NCBI GenBank assembly: GCA_037954325.1
Contig: JBBMNZ010000003.1
Coordinates: forward strand, 2,500,965 to 2,564,964
Source: Fistularia commersonii
Lineage: Eukaryota; Chordata; Actinopteri; Syngnathiformes; Fistulariidae
Length of the DNA: 64,000 bases
Direction of reading: 5' to 3'
Below, in pieces: positions 21,940 to 33,539 of this stretch. The translations under genes were made by a program, and so were the position numbers. Each line of letters begins with the position of its first letter. Within the stretch, counting starts at the first letter, position 1. Below the pieces are notes generated by a model. The model was given only the letters and a program-made list of their open reading frames with translations. It made no database searches and was not told where the DNA came from.

Positions 21940-22654
21940 TATTCATATTGTTATTGTTGTTGTTGTTATTAATGACAAATAAACACAATTTATATGCGAA
22001 CGGTGGCGACGCTTTCATGTTTGGCTTCGCTCCGCTGGTATAAAACTCTCAGAAAGCTAAAATCGTCTCACTGATTATCATCACGAACAATGCACTGCAA
22101 AACCCTGCAACCGAATCTATCTTACCTGGAAGCGAAAAAAAAAAAAAGAAATCACTTCCTCCAATCTATTGGCTTTTGTCCCGATTCTGCATAATTCATG
22201 TCCTGGTACTAATATATTCACATTTAGCTGAGCATTTGGAAAAGAGTCTGTGCTGTCAGTCAGTCAGTCAGGATGTCATCCTTGCTCTCCTGCTCTTCTG
22301 GAAACCTCTCAGTTGCTAAGTGGCTGTTTTAGCACCCGTGACAAACTGGAGAGCGCGACGCAACGCAGCATCACGTCAATATTCATGCGGCACCGAGAGG
22401 TCTGACATTTCCGACGTGACCAAACATAACGGCGAGGCGGAGCGACGCCTGCACTCACGCTGATATGCAGCAGAGCGAACAGGCGGCGTCCTCCTTCCTC
22501 AGCACATCCGTCCGACCCCGACGGTATTTTCTTCAATTTTATCCACGCAGAGATTCCTTTTTTAAACACCTTTTAGCCTATAGAAGAGATCAGAAACAAC
22601 CTCAATGAGGGGAGGCAAAGGGTCCAAAAGGCTTGCCGTCAGCCACAATTGGCA
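21940..22654. other. Intergenic, no gene seen
   Basis: Complex sequence. An 86-codon minus-strand ORF (22309-22569) is unrecognised. A repeated CAGT run sits near 22255-22270. Bases 22300-22560 have several CpGs. Confidence 0.4.
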
Positions 22655-22656
22655 TG

Positions 22657-22687
<31 letters not shown>

Positions 22688-22875
22688 CCTTTCTGTGCCT
22701 CCGGCTCTCTAATCTGTCACCATCACCTTGGAGGCAGCTGTTAGTCATCCCCTCCCGTTAGACCGGCGCCTCCCTGTTTACTCTCTCAGCCTCTCCTGAC
22801 AGTGAGGCATCGCACCGGGGCGAAGAAGCATCTCATGCACGGCGACACCGAAGCAGCCGAGTCAACAGGATAGAG

Positions 22876-22879
<4 letters not shown>
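22655..22879. other. Poly(T) tract and unique sequence
   Basis: Poly(T) of about 24 bp at 22657-22680. It is followed by non-repetitive sequence (22685-22770) rich in short conserved-looking words such as TCTAATCTGTCACC. Confidence 0.4.

Positions 22880-22913
<34 letters not shown>
22880..22913 (+). repeat. (GT)n microsatellite
   Basis: About 17 GT units; it produces HT-rich minus-strand ORF segments. Confidence 0.98.
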
Positions 22914-22916
<3 letters not shown>

Positions 22917-23138
22917 GGGAAACTGCCAGAGGGAGTGAAGGTGGGAGATAAGAGCAGAGAAAAAGGGACATAAGCAGGCCTCTCCTGCCTATCTGAAGAT
23001 AAAGTGTTTACCGGGCCAGCCCAAAATGCTGATTTTAAAAAGAAAAAGAAAGAAATATATACATACCCGTGTATAAATTGTGACTGGATTAAACAGATAA
23101 TCGAAATGAATCGCACTTTGCGATCGTTCGCGTTTTGA

Positions 23139-24104
23139 TTGCATTGCAATGCAGAGAAGTATGTTAGACTGGTGCAGGACATGTATGCTCGCTGTGAGAT
23201 ACTGGTACAGTGTGCTGTGAGGGTAACAGAGAAGTTCAAGGTGGAGGTGGGACTCCATCAGGGATCAGCTCTGAGCCCCTTCTTGTTCGTAATGGTGATG
23301 GACAGGCTGATAGATGAGGTTAGACAGGAATCTCCATGGACCATGATGTTTGCAGATGACATTGTGCTCTGTAGTGAGGGCAGACAACAGGTAGAGGAAA
23401 ATCTAGAGAGGTGGCGGTATGCTCTGGAAAGGAGAGGAATGAAAGTTAGTTGCAGCAAGACAGAATATATGTGTGTGAATGAGAGGAACTCGGGTGGAAC
23501 GGTGAGGCTACAGGGAGTGGAGATCAAGAAGCTGGAGGATTTCAGGTACTTAGGGTCAACAGTCCAGACCAACGGAGAGTGCGGAAAAAGAGGTGAAGAG
23601 ACAGTCCAAGCAGGTTGGAATGGCTGGAGAAAAGCGTCAGGGGTACGAAGAGATAGAAGACTTTCAGCCAGAAGGAAAGGAAAGGTGTACAAAACAGTGG
23701 TGAGACCAGCGATGATGTTTGGACTAGAAACTGTTACAATGGCCAAAAGACAGCAGGCAGAACTAGAGGTTGCAGAGATGAAGATGTTGAGGTTCTCTTT
23801 GGGAGTGACCAGGATGGAGAGGATCAGGAATGAGTCCATCAGAGGAACAGCACATGTTAGATGTTTTGGAGAGAAGGTCAGAGAAGCCAGACTGAGATGG
23901 TTGGGTCATGGACAGAGGAGGGATAGAGAATATATTGGTAGACGGATGCTGGACTTGGAGCTGCCAGGCAAGAGGTCTGGAGGAAGACCAAAGAGAAGAT
24001 TTATGGACGTAGTGAGAGAGGATATGAAGGTAGTTGGTGTGAGAGAGGAAGATCCAGAGAATAGGGTTAGATGGAGAAAGTTGACTCGCTGTGGCGACAC
24101 CTGA
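23139..24104 (+). pseudogene. RTE-type LINE reverse transcriptase, C-terminal part, 5'-truncated
   Basis: A 321-residue uninterrupted frame matching the second half of the polyprotein of RTE-type non-LTR retrotransposons. Family resemblance starts at about residue 6 (EKYVRLVQDMY); the first residues are read-in from flanking DNA. QGSALSPFLF (41-50) and the catalytic FADD box (71-74, in MMFADDIVLC) mark the end of the palm. After them come the thumb/connection region (RYLGSTVQTNGECG, about 130-145) and the conserved C-terminal GRPKRRFMDVVREDM. The endonuclease and fingers are missing (full proteins run to about 1000 residues), so it cannot be autonomous. The full openness suggests moderate age. 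It is not a host gene. Confidence 0.92.
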
Positions 24105-24139
24105 AGGGAAAAGCCGAAAGAAGAAGAAGAAGAAGATAA
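23154..24139 (+). mobile_element. 5'-truncated RTE-type LINE insertion
   Basis: It covers the truncated ORF, its TGA-type stop in the GACACCTGA context, and a short 3' end AAAAGCCGAAAGAAGAAG continuing as GAA units (to about 24136). Truncation at the 5' side and a (GAA)n-like tail fit target-primed reverse transcription. Two isolated tails of the same family are at 5710 and 6729. Confidence 0.88.
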
Positions 24140-24893
24140 GAAATGCTTAACATGAGAGACATTGAAATTGATGAATCAATCACTACACAAGAGGTTAAAC
24201 GTCAAAATGTACTTTTCTTTCCCAATCAATCTATTTCCCAGACCGATCGGCGAGAGCGGAAAACACATTCGCGCTTCTCTTCATCACGACCTGTTTCGGG
24301 TCTTTTTCCTCCACGTATAGTTGCCGGATTTGTTTTGACATTGTCTTTCTGGACGGCAGCTCCTCATTTGCATGGGATGAATCGATCTGCTGCGCCTCCT
24401 GCAAGCCCTTGAAACCCAACGTGACAAAATAAAGGGTTTCTTTCTTTCTCATCTTCTACCACGGAGGAGAGAGTGTTCCACCGCGATCCATCTCGCCAGT
24501 GATTCGCTGGATTTATCCAAACTGGTCTTGGATGTTTTGCTTCTAAATTTAGACTTTTGGTTTGCTTGTGTTACCAATGCTGTTATCTGTGGCTGCAAAG
24601 TTTACGTCCCGACCGCCATGCTTGGCCTGACATGTTCCGCCTGAAGGATGTGCAAATCTTTCCAGAAAAAAATATTTAGATTTTCACCTCCATTTGGAAT
24701 TTTCTTATATTTTCTAATGTCTTTCTTGTATTTTGCTATATATTTCTTATTTATATGTACCGTCAACCGTTGTAATCACATGTGAAACATTCTGCAATGC
24801 AAATTTAAGTGCAATTAAAATATGTGAACTCTCTTGATGCATTTTTGTTTGTGAATTATTGGTCTGAATTCACATATTTATGTCCCAGCCCTC

Positions 24894-24894
<1 letters not shown>
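24140..24894. other. Intergenic, no gene seen
   Basis: Unique-looking sequence with short overlapping ORFs on both strands (24143-24452), none recognised. Confidence 0.4.

Positions 24895-24895
<1 letters not shown>

Positions 24896-24927
<32 letters not shown>
24896..24927 (+). repeat. (TG)n microsatellite
   Basis: About 15 TG units. Confidence 0.97.
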
Positions 24928-24930
<3 letters not shown>

Positions 24931-25035
24931 TGTATGATATTGGGCTATTCAGCCAAATAAAAGACTGTAAAAACAACAAACCATGTCATATAAAGGAGCA
25001 AATGGGGATACATAAAGTATATCTTATCTTATATA
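24928..25035 (+). mobile_element. Degenerate R1 retroposon tail, plus strand
   Basis: ATGGGGATACATAAAGTATA followed by TCTTATCTTAT is a mutated version of the R1 end (GGGATCAATAAAGTTTATCTTA). Upstream similarity is weak. Confidence 0.45.
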
Positions 25036-26489
25036 AAAAGGGAAAGGAAAGCATTATTATTATTTTTTTTTTATTGCTAGCAATTTGAATGGCACTGAAG
25101 AATTAGGTATTGAATCTTAAATTTATTCAGGAAGCTATTACGGGAGTGTTATGTAAAGCGTGTTCATTGGGGGCGGCCGTTGGAGAGTAAAAACAATTGT
25201 TTCTTTTCTTTCTTTTTTTTTAAATATACTGTTTTTCATCTATCTGAAAATAAGATACTTGCCAAGCTTTTATTACAAAATCTAGTAAATGATGGCAAAT
25301 CTTTCAGTGGGAAATTGACTTTTTTTTCCTTTATGACGACGTTTCAAGAAGAAAAACTAAGTCCTGTTGCCACAATGAGATTTGACTGTAACAACACTGC
25401 AAATATACAATGTTAACATTTATAATTCCTTTTTTCCAGTACTTAAAAGAAGTGTATGAGAATGAATTAGTGAATAAATGCCTTTCAGAAACAACGATAT
25501 CCCGCTGCCAATCTATTGACACCTCATTTTCCGTAAATGTAGATGACAAGAAGGACATAACGGACAACAACTGCAATTTTTTTCAGTCCATTTTTTCGTT
25601 CTGCAAAATGTAGATGAATCGATAGCAATAACAACTTTTCTTTCTTGAAACCAGCTTTGGATTCTCACACAGAAACAAGAACAGTGAGCGTGGTAACAAA
25701 TGAAGGTTAGCATCTTCTATTTCATCAAACATACTGGACCCTCCCCAAAAATGAAATGCATAAATAAATATATCACATATTTACATTAACAATTGTCCAT
25801 TGTAAGAACAAGAATCCAAATTCTAAAAAAAAAAAGATAAATAAAGTAAAAAGAAAAAAAAAAATGGTCCCGATTCCCATTTTGTTTGAAAACTTCCTAA
25901 TAATTTTGCTGTCACTTTTTTCTCCCCTCATTTTTAAAGAGAACAGGTGCTGTACTGAATCAAGGAGAACCCGTGCGACCTTATGCAAATTCTAGATGTC
26001 TGACAGATGTAAAATAAATAGATTCTGAAATGTCATGACATTTTAAAACTGTCCTCAAACACATGTTTGTGATCTTTTTAGGAACAAATGATACAAAGAC
26101 ACTGCAGCAGTATCCTCTTCGCCTTAGTCCTTTACTCCTTGTCCAATTAAATGCAGCCGAGGGAGTACGACTGTGCTTAAACACCCTCCAAACATGTGAT
26201 CTTGGACACTTGGGTTGACACTGGCTCTTAATCAATGTCAGTAAATACAGCAGTAACACCGAACTGGAGCTTAGAAACCGCGGGATATCGAGCAGGGATA
26301 AGTATCCTATAAGGAGGGTTTTCTGTGAAAGTATGCTAGATGTTCGGCGTCAGACATTCGGCATCACGACGTAGACTTTCATCCGACATGGAAGGAGCGT
26401 CTCCGTGTTTCGGAAAAATATGACCGATTTAAATTCGAATTCGATGTTAATAAGTACAAGGACGGCTGCAAGGACGCCCGTTGCATGGT
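25036..26489. other. Intergenic, no gene seen
   Basis: AT-rich with T- and A-runs (25199-25221, 25829-25864). No ORF with family resemblance or known repeat end. Confidence 0.45.
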
Positions 26490-26600
26490 TAGCGGTTAGC
26501 GGTTAGCGCTTCGAAGGACGAGGGGGACCTTCCCGTGTGGAGTTTGCATGTTCTCCCACCGTGTCTGCGTGGGTTTTTCCTCACACGGTCCAAAAACAAG
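26490..26600. repeat. Dispersed repeat core (GTGTGGAGTTTGCATG type)
   Basis: GGTTAGCGGTTAGCGCTTCG, then GTGTGGAGTTTGCATGTTCTC, GTGTCTGCGTGGGTTTT and TCCAAAAACAAG, in the order of a very common fish dispersed repeat. A diverged relative is at 20930-21050. Function none; element class not assigned. Confidence 0.6.
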
Positions 26601-26967
26601 TGTTAAATTCATCGCTCGATCGGCGACCCGCTCCTTCTTCTCGGAATAAATCTCCGCCCGTTTCCCCCGATCGACAGCGACTCCGGCCGTCTTGTTAGCA
26701 TACGTCAACAAAGCGATATCTACGAATCATTCTCCGTAACAGGGGATCCTCCAGAGACGTTAAGCAAAGCAGTAGCCACATCATCTGGCCTCTTCAGTGG
26801 AATTCGGCCACTAAAAATCTCCTAAACACACTTCCATTTCTATTACCTAAATATGTTCACTTTACTTCCCAAGCCAATGTCATTCCACAGGAACTCCTGC
26901 AGAGAAATTGCCAATTTATCCTTTTCTATGCACCTCTTTTACATCAATATGTCTCCGTGTGGACGCC
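26601..26967. other. Intergenic, nothing recognised
   Basis: Unique-looking non-coding sequence between the dispersed repeat and a (CA)n tract. Confidence 0.4.
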
Positions 26968-27001
26968 CACACACACACACACACACACACACACCACACA
27001 C
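26968..27001 (+). repeat. (CA)n microsatellite
   Basis: About 13 CA units plus an interrupted ACACCACACAC end. Confidence 0.95.
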
Positions 27002-28165
27002 TTTTTTTTGCAGTAAGTTTCAATCTACAGCTGATGAACGGCACTGGATTAAATCAGAAGGTGATTCCGTCAGGCGTGCAGCGAATCTGGCCCGTCAGTG
27101 ATAGTTAGCGGCGTCTTTGTGGAAAATACAAACACACGGCGCCCACGTGATCGCATCACATCCGTGCACGCTGAGAAAGTACGTGTGGAAAGTAGCGTGA
27201 CAGGGGTAGAAACACCGAATTTTTGATTTTTTTTTTTTTGTTTATGGTTTCTGCAATAAGTCTATTCGGAGGAGTTTTTAGTCATATCATGGTGATTTTC
27301 AGGAAATTTCTTCCTGATTTTTAATTTTTTTTTTTTTCTTACTGATTATTTTTAGAAAGTTCTTAATTTTCAGGTTTCATTTATTTATTTCATTATTTTT
27401 TTTATTTTTATTTTTTTATTTAGTTTCTAAGCTTATTTCTTTGGTGGAACCCCATCCTGAATGAATCACAAACAATAACACATGCAAATTTTGGTTTGTC
27501 ACATAGAGAGAATGTTAGCATCGCCTCATTTTTTTTTTTTTTTTTCTCCCCAAAAGTAGTTTAGATTTTGGATTTGTAATATCTTTTTGGATAAAGTAAG
27601 GATTTCAATCAGCAAATCTTTTTTCTCATTTTTTTTAGACTATCTGAAATGATCAGTCTCCTCATCACAATTAGCTATAGGAACAAAACTTGGTTGTCTG
27701 TATATGTCATTAGCATATGTTTACCGCCTTATTCAAATTGTGAGGTAGTTTGTCCTCTTTCTTGCTTTCTTTCCATCTCTCATCTTTTAGTAGCTTTTGT
27801 TTTCATTTGCATAAATTGGTTTATTTGATTGCTTTAGCCGGTCGGTGCGTCCAGCCAACCCGAATCATGGAGGAAGCGGAAACCGTCATCTCCGTTTGAC
27901 AGTTTGCCGGAGCTACCGAGGAAATCGGCGATGCCCTTCCACCTTTCCTGAAATGCTTTGCGACTGATCACTCCCGCCTGGAGTCATGGAATGAGAATGA
28001 GGAACGCAACGGAGGACAAAGACGTCCCGCGACTGACCTTCGAGACCCCGAGCTTGAGGGAGTTTCACGTTTACAGATAAAAACAACCTCGATGTGACTC
28101 GTTTCAAGTTGCTTAACTTTCAACCCCGATGACAAGTGAAGGTATCCAAGTGGAGCATTGTACAT
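27002..28165. other. Intergenic with several T-runs
   Basis: Poly(T)/TTTA-rich stretches at about 27228-27240, 27326-27338, 27370-27422 and 27528-27546. The remaining sequence has no recognised gene or repeat end. Confidence 0.45.
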
Positions 28166-28786
28166 GGTAAGGTTAGGTAAGGTAAGGTAAGGTTAGGTTA
28201 GAGAAGATAAGGGAAGGGAAGGGAAGGGAAGGGAAGGGAAGGGAAGGGAAGGGAAGGGAAGGGAAGGGAAGGGAAGGGAAGGGAAAAGAAGGGAAGGGAA
28301 GGGAAGGGAAGGGAAGGTTAGGTTAGAGATGATAAGGTAAGGTAAGGGAAGGGAAGGGAAGGGAAGGGAAGGGAAGGGAAGGGAAGGGAACGTTAGGTTA
28401 GGTTAGGTTAGGTTAGAGAAGATAAGGTAAGGGAAGGGAAGGGAAGGGAAGGTTAGGTTAGGTTAGGTTAGGTTAGAGATGATAAGGGAAGGGAAGGGAA
28501 GGGAAGGTAAGGGAAGGTAAGGTAAGGTAAGGTTAGGTTAGAGAAGATAAGGTAAGGGAAGGGAAGGTAAGATAAGATAAGATAAGATAAGATAAGATAA
28601 GATAAGATAAGATAAGATAAGACAAGGGAAGGTTAGGTTTGGTTAGGTAAGATAAGATAAGATAAGATAAGATAAGATAAGATAAGGTTAGGTTAGGTAA
28701 GATAAGATAAGATACGATAAGATAAGATAAGATAAGGGAAGGTAAGATAAGATAAGATAAGATAAGATAAGATAAGATAAGATAAG
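28166..28786 (-). repeat. Degenerate pentanucleotide array (GGGAA/GGTTA/GGTAA/GATAA)
   Basis: 621 bp built of 5-bp units that differ from one another at one or two bases: blocks of GGGAA, GGTTA, GGTAA and, nearest the retroposon body, pure GATAA. Occasional GAGAA/GATGA units mark block edges. It adjoins the R1 3' end at 28787 in the position of its tail, and the GATAA end is proximal. Confidence 0.97.
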
Positions 28787-29040
28787 CATTATCTCCCCAT
28801 TAATAGGGGAAATTCTTTAGTCACAGCTGTGTCACAGTTATAATGTCAAAAAATATGTATAAAAAAGTAAAATAAATATGAATAAGAACAGAGACAGAAG
28901 ACATCCAGAGCAGCAGCAACAACAACAAAACATGAGGGATAATAATGGACAACAAAAAGGAAGACTAAGGGTGAAAAATACATAACCAGAACTAAATGGG
29001 AATCGAAATAGAGAGAAAATAGCAATGGCAAGAATAAAAG
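28787..29040 (-). mobile_element. R1 retroposon body, minus strand
   Basis: ATTATCTCCCCATTAATAGG, then GTCACAGCTGTGTCACAGTT and AATGTCAAAAAATATG match the bodies at 9381 and 43561. On the minus strand the element reads towards the pentamer array, which therefore sits at its 3' tail. There is no ORF beyond short fragments; it is a 5'-truncated copy. Confidence 0.8.
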
Positions 29041-29705
29041 AAATAACACACATCCGATGCCTCGGGTCGCTGCCGCTTTTTTGTTTCTTCAAGGGTTTGT
29101 TTCCTGATTCAAGAGCCGCCTTTACGAGCCATTTGTTTATTTTTTGGTCCCAAGTATTCAAAGGACAAAAACACGGTATCAGTCATGCTAAACATTTTGT
29201 CTCGCTCCGCTAAATTAGCCTTTTGGCCGACCCTGGAAAAATACGTTGCGCGCAAAAGGAAATGAGAATCCGGAGTTTTAAATGCATTAATGAAAACAAC
29301 CTGGGGGACTTTATTTCTACTCGGGAGGTGTTTTGTGTTCTGCTAACAACAACAGTGCGGTGATCTTACTTCAAGTTGACCATCCTGCCAGTTAACCACT
29401 TAAACTAAGTATCTTTACCCCTTTAACATATTCTTGTCAAATCAAAGCATTTCAATGGAGAGATTTTTTTTTTTTTACTTTTTTTTTTTACTTTCCTCCT
29501 AAGCAGTGCCAACATTTAAAAAATGCGGAGAGTTATGAAAGAATTTTTTTTATTTTTTTTCTCATTTATTTTTTTTATTTGTTGCTGTTGTCCTACAAAT
29601 GCTACCAATAACGGTGCAAGTGTTAGACAAGAGAAAGAGACAGACAAGAAGTTTTCCTGCAGTGTTGTTCAACTAACTGTCTGACACTCTGGTTACCACC
29701 AGGCT

Positions 29706-29710
<5 letters not shown>
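29041..29710. other. Intergenic, no gene seen
   Basis: T-rich runs at 29466-29493 and 29546-29575. The rest is unique-looking non-coding DNA. Confidence 0.45.

Positions 29711-29744
<34 letters not shown>
29711..29744 (+). repeat. (GT)n microsatellite
   Basis: About 17 GT units. Confidence 0.98.
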
Positions 29745-29745
<1 letters not shown>

Positions 29746-29950
29746 TAGAGAGAGATGGGTAATGGTAAAGGGGCAGTGAAATGTTAATGAGGGCAGTGGG
29801 ATGTGAAAAAACAGCTTCCAGCCTGATGAATCCATTCAAACAAAGACAGAGAGAGAGAGACGGAGAGCTGCTGCAAGAGGAACTTCAGGGGTCAAACACT
29901 CACATTTGAATATAAATGGACACATATGACCCAGCAGCTTACTGTCTCGC

Positions 29951-29951
<1 letters not shown>

Positions 29952-29984
<33 letters not shown>
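29952..29984 (+). repeat. (TG)n microsatellite
   Basis: About 16 TG units, 210 bp from the previous GT tract. Confidence 0.98.
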
Positions 29985-29986
<2 letters not shown>

Positions 29987-30547
29987 GTATATCCCTGTGG
30001 GATCGGTGGTTGCAGCACTTAAACATTCATCAGGCGTCAGAGATTTTATAATTCCAAACGTGCAGAACGACATCTGGATTTTAAACTTTTATCTAAAAGT
30101 TTCGCTAAATTTGAATCTTATCAATACAAAATCGTTAATTGTATCTGATAATTTGCCTCTCGTATGTTAAACAAGATAAGGAAAAATGAATAAATTCAAA
30201 AGAATCACTATACAAACTCAAATAAGTATTAGAGGCAGATTTGCAGCTTGCTGAGAGTTTGTCTGAATGTAAAATGATAAAATGTAATAAACAAAAAAAA
30301 TTATAGAAAAATAATCAATGCCAGTCCATCACATTGTCTTGCTATTTAATGAATATAATTAGATTGAGAAAAAAATAGATCCCGCAGAAAGTCAAAAAGA
30401 AAATCCACAGTGAATAGGTCAAAAAGATTCAGATATTAACATAAATGGAGCTTTGCAATTGTTCCATTTTAGAAATATGAACACTGTTAACGTTTTAAAA
30501 TTCTATCTTTTATGAACGTTTTTGATTGTAGTTTGACATGAAATAAC
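29985..30547. other. AT-rich intergenic, nothing recognised
   Basis: Non-coding sequence without repeat ends; one 84-codon ORF (29916-30170) includes the TG tract and is not supported. Confidence 0.45.
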
Positions 30548-30600
30548 TAGGACTGCACAATATATCAATAGATATTAACATTTATTATAATTGTAATTTA
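30548..30600. mobile_element. Possible hAT-type terminus fragment
   Basis: TAGGACTGCACAATATATCAA resembles the GGGCTGCACAATATATCG-type ends of teleost hAT elements as I remember them. No second terminus or target duplication was found, so this is tentative. Confidence 0.3.
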
Positions 30601-31746
30601 TCATTCACCATTACGAGGTCTGATCTTTAAAAGGGTTGCCTTTTTTCATTGAAAATATTTTTTTTCATTTTTCCAATGATAGGAAAACTTATGAGAATCA
30701 AGAAAGACGAGCAAGAAAAGGCCAGAAATAGGAGTCGTTATTTAAAAATCATAAAGAAGTTGTAGAAAAAATAAAAATAAGAGGTTAAATAAGGACAGGG
30801 GAGAAAATATATGAGAAAAAGAACTTGCAGTGCAGCAAGAATGTGCTATTATGCAATACATAATCCTTAAAATCTGAATGCGACGTCTGCTTTTGCATAT
30901 CGAAGCTGCTAATTTACTTACTGACATGCATGACTTTTTGATTGCTTAACAAAAAAAAAAAACATTGTCTAACATTTCACGCCATATTTTCACATATAAA
31001 AAAAGCGTTATCTCGGAAAGATTCTTTTAAATCCCATTTCGGTAATCGGGTCACTAAAAGTTTTACGTTTGGTTTCTACGACAAGCAGCTTTACTCATAA
31101 GACATTGTGATTTTACATTCTTCTCTTAGCAAAGAAAGGACATTCAGAATAGGTAAGAGTTTTGCAGGCTTAAAGCTTGGGCTCAATATCCTTTACAACC
31201 TGTCAGGATTTAGCAGGTTTTAGAATTCACCTGCAGCTCTTCTTTCTCTGCTTTTAAAGATAACAAAAAAAAAAAAAAAAACGTCGTCTTTGATACCGCC
31301 GCATTCAGTTGTCAGGCCTTTTATAAAAAAATAAAAAAAACGCCTCTTTCTTTCAGTCTAAAAACAGAGAAACGATAAGGTCCGCGCTGGTACAAATACC
31401 CCGGCTGTGAAATATGACTATCTGAAGGTGCAGGGAGACCGAAATGTCAACAGCTTAGAGACGGCGTCTGTCTCAGCGACCCGTCATTGAAGTCAAACTC
31501 CCGGTAGTTCTTTCATTTTCTTTAACGTACACCGGCCCTTATCTCCCCCTACTCAAAGACGGCGAAAATCATTTGGATCATGGAGAGAATCGGATGAATG
31601 CGAATAGAAAATCCTTTTTTCTTCTGATCGTACACAATTTTTAGAATAAGGGGACGTACGTCAAACAAAGTCTGAATGTGTTACCGTGGATTGGATTCAA
31701 TATTTAATCATTCATCACCCCATACTGCTTGCCCTGCACTCAGCAC
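30601..31746. other. AT-rich intergenic, no gene seen
   Basis: A-runs at 30949-30963 and 31265-31280. Short ORFs are unrecognised. Confidence 0.45.
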
Positions 31747-31813
31747 TGTGTGTGTGTGTGTGTGTGTGTGTTAGTGTGTGTGTGTGTGTGTGTGCGTGTG
31801 AGGGGGGGGGGGG
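31747..31813 (+). repeat. (TG)n microsatellite followed by a G-run
   Basis: TG tract interrupted by TTAG at about 31770, then TGCG, and a run of 12 G at 31802-31813. Confidence 0.95.
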
Positions 31814-33539
31814 CTTTCCCAGCTGTCATTGGTCATTGGTTGAGAGACGGGAAACACCTGGATGGTTCACCGGTTACAGGAGAAAATTCCGACTTATCGT
31901 TATCTGTCAACATTACATTATTATGTAAATGTTATTTTAGGGGTGCTGGTTTCAAAATACATTTTTCACAATACTTTTTCTTGATTCTTTTAAAAATCTA
32001 TTCAATATTTCATGGGGAAATGGATTTCTCTTAAGGTAGTGATCATGAAAAAAAAACAAAAAAAATATAAAAATACGTGTCTACAGGGTAGAATCTAAGT
32101 CAACAGAACATGGCTGTGGTGAAAAAAAAAAAAAAAAAAAACAATATCACAATATATAACTGTCATATGTTACAAGTCTGACAAAAGGTAAGCAATATTT
32201 AATAATTCTCGGTTTTGACATCATTTTACTTTTAATTTACAATTATTTTTTTTACCTATTTATCCAACAGATTAATGCTCTCCAAAATTTGAATCTTAAT
32301 TTTGATTCAACCGCTTTTGAAATGTCCATCATCAATTCTGTTATTTTGGTAGGAATTCAGAATCAGAAAAAACTGAATATAGATATATAGATATATACAG
32401 ATATATAAAATATCAAATATATATATACAGAATATCAAATGTATTTTTTCCATATATATATATTATTTTAATTGCATTTATTTGTAAATTATTTATTTAT
32501 AAATAATGTACAAAATGGAATTACAAAATACAAAAAGGAATTGAAAAAGCAAAATAAAAATTGCTTTCCTTCAAAGCTCCACAAGTGTTGTGAAGTTTCA
32601 CACCAAAATCTCTCAGCACGATCTTGGCAACATAATGACACCAACATTTCCGGACAGTTTCTTTAATTCACTTTCTTGCTGCTCGGATATTTATATTCTA
32701 CAAACTCAGTTCTGATTTTAATAAATTCAGGAGTGCGACTGACAACACTGAAAGCTTCCATTTACGGATGAAGTGGTTCTCGCCTTTATTTATTTTAAAA
32801 ACAAAGCAATTTGACAGAGAACAAATGAGCGAGCAAGAAGAGCGAAAAACTAAGCAGCAAAGAAACTACCAAGAGATAATTTTTCATCAGATGTCAGCAG
32901 CTTTTTATTTTGGCAACAGTCAGTTGGGAGTTTATACTCTTCTCCATTTTCAACCTTCCTCCCATCGCAGCTGTTATTTTGTTCACCATTTTGAGATTAA
33001 TCTGACTAATGTTCCTCAAGAGCATCAAATGTCAATGCAGTAATGTGGAAAAAGTCATGTATGTGTGACGGCCAAATTGGTTATCTTTGTTTCTGCTTCT
33101 TGATGGAGAAAACATGTTTTAAGAAGAGTTTGAATGAATGATACTGGATATCTGGAGCAAAAGTTGATTCTATTAAAATAAAACTAAATAGATACTGTAT
33201 ATCAAGCGGCGTTCTTCAAATCAAATGCAATAGTTCTGTCGAAAATGGGTTTGTTTTTCTTTCTTTTTTTTTTTTTTGAGTGTAAAAAGGTACAGATACC
33301 TGTGCAAAATGTTCAAATGATAACCTATTAATATCATAATAATATTGATGATTTATTAATAGTACAGTCGCATTAAAACATTGTCAAATATTTGGTTGAT
33401 TTCACCACAGGACACTGTTTAATATATTTACATATGGCATATGGTATATTGTGGCCTAAATGATGGTGGGCAGATGTTATATATTCGTTAATGGAATTAG
33501 ATGAGATAAAATTGATAATATACGCGCATGAACATAATT
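31814..33539. other. AT-rich intergenic, no gene seen
   Basis: ATAT-rich simple sequence at 32380-32465 and an A-run at 32122-32140. Bases about 32740-33045 are less repetitive and carry a 91-codon ORF (+) that I do not recognise. They could equally be conserved non-coding sequence. Confidence 0.4.

Noticed and set aside
23258..23839. 193-codon minus-strand ORF
   Set aside because: Antisense shadow of the LINE reverse-transcriptase frame.
28380..28470. (TTAGG)n blocks as interstitial telomere repeats
   Set aside because: Vertebrate telomeres are TTAGGG; here the 5-bp units grade into GGTAA and GATAA, so they are variants of the pentamer array.
28166..28786. CRISPR-like array
   Set aside because: There are no unique spacers; units are 5 bp and contiguous.
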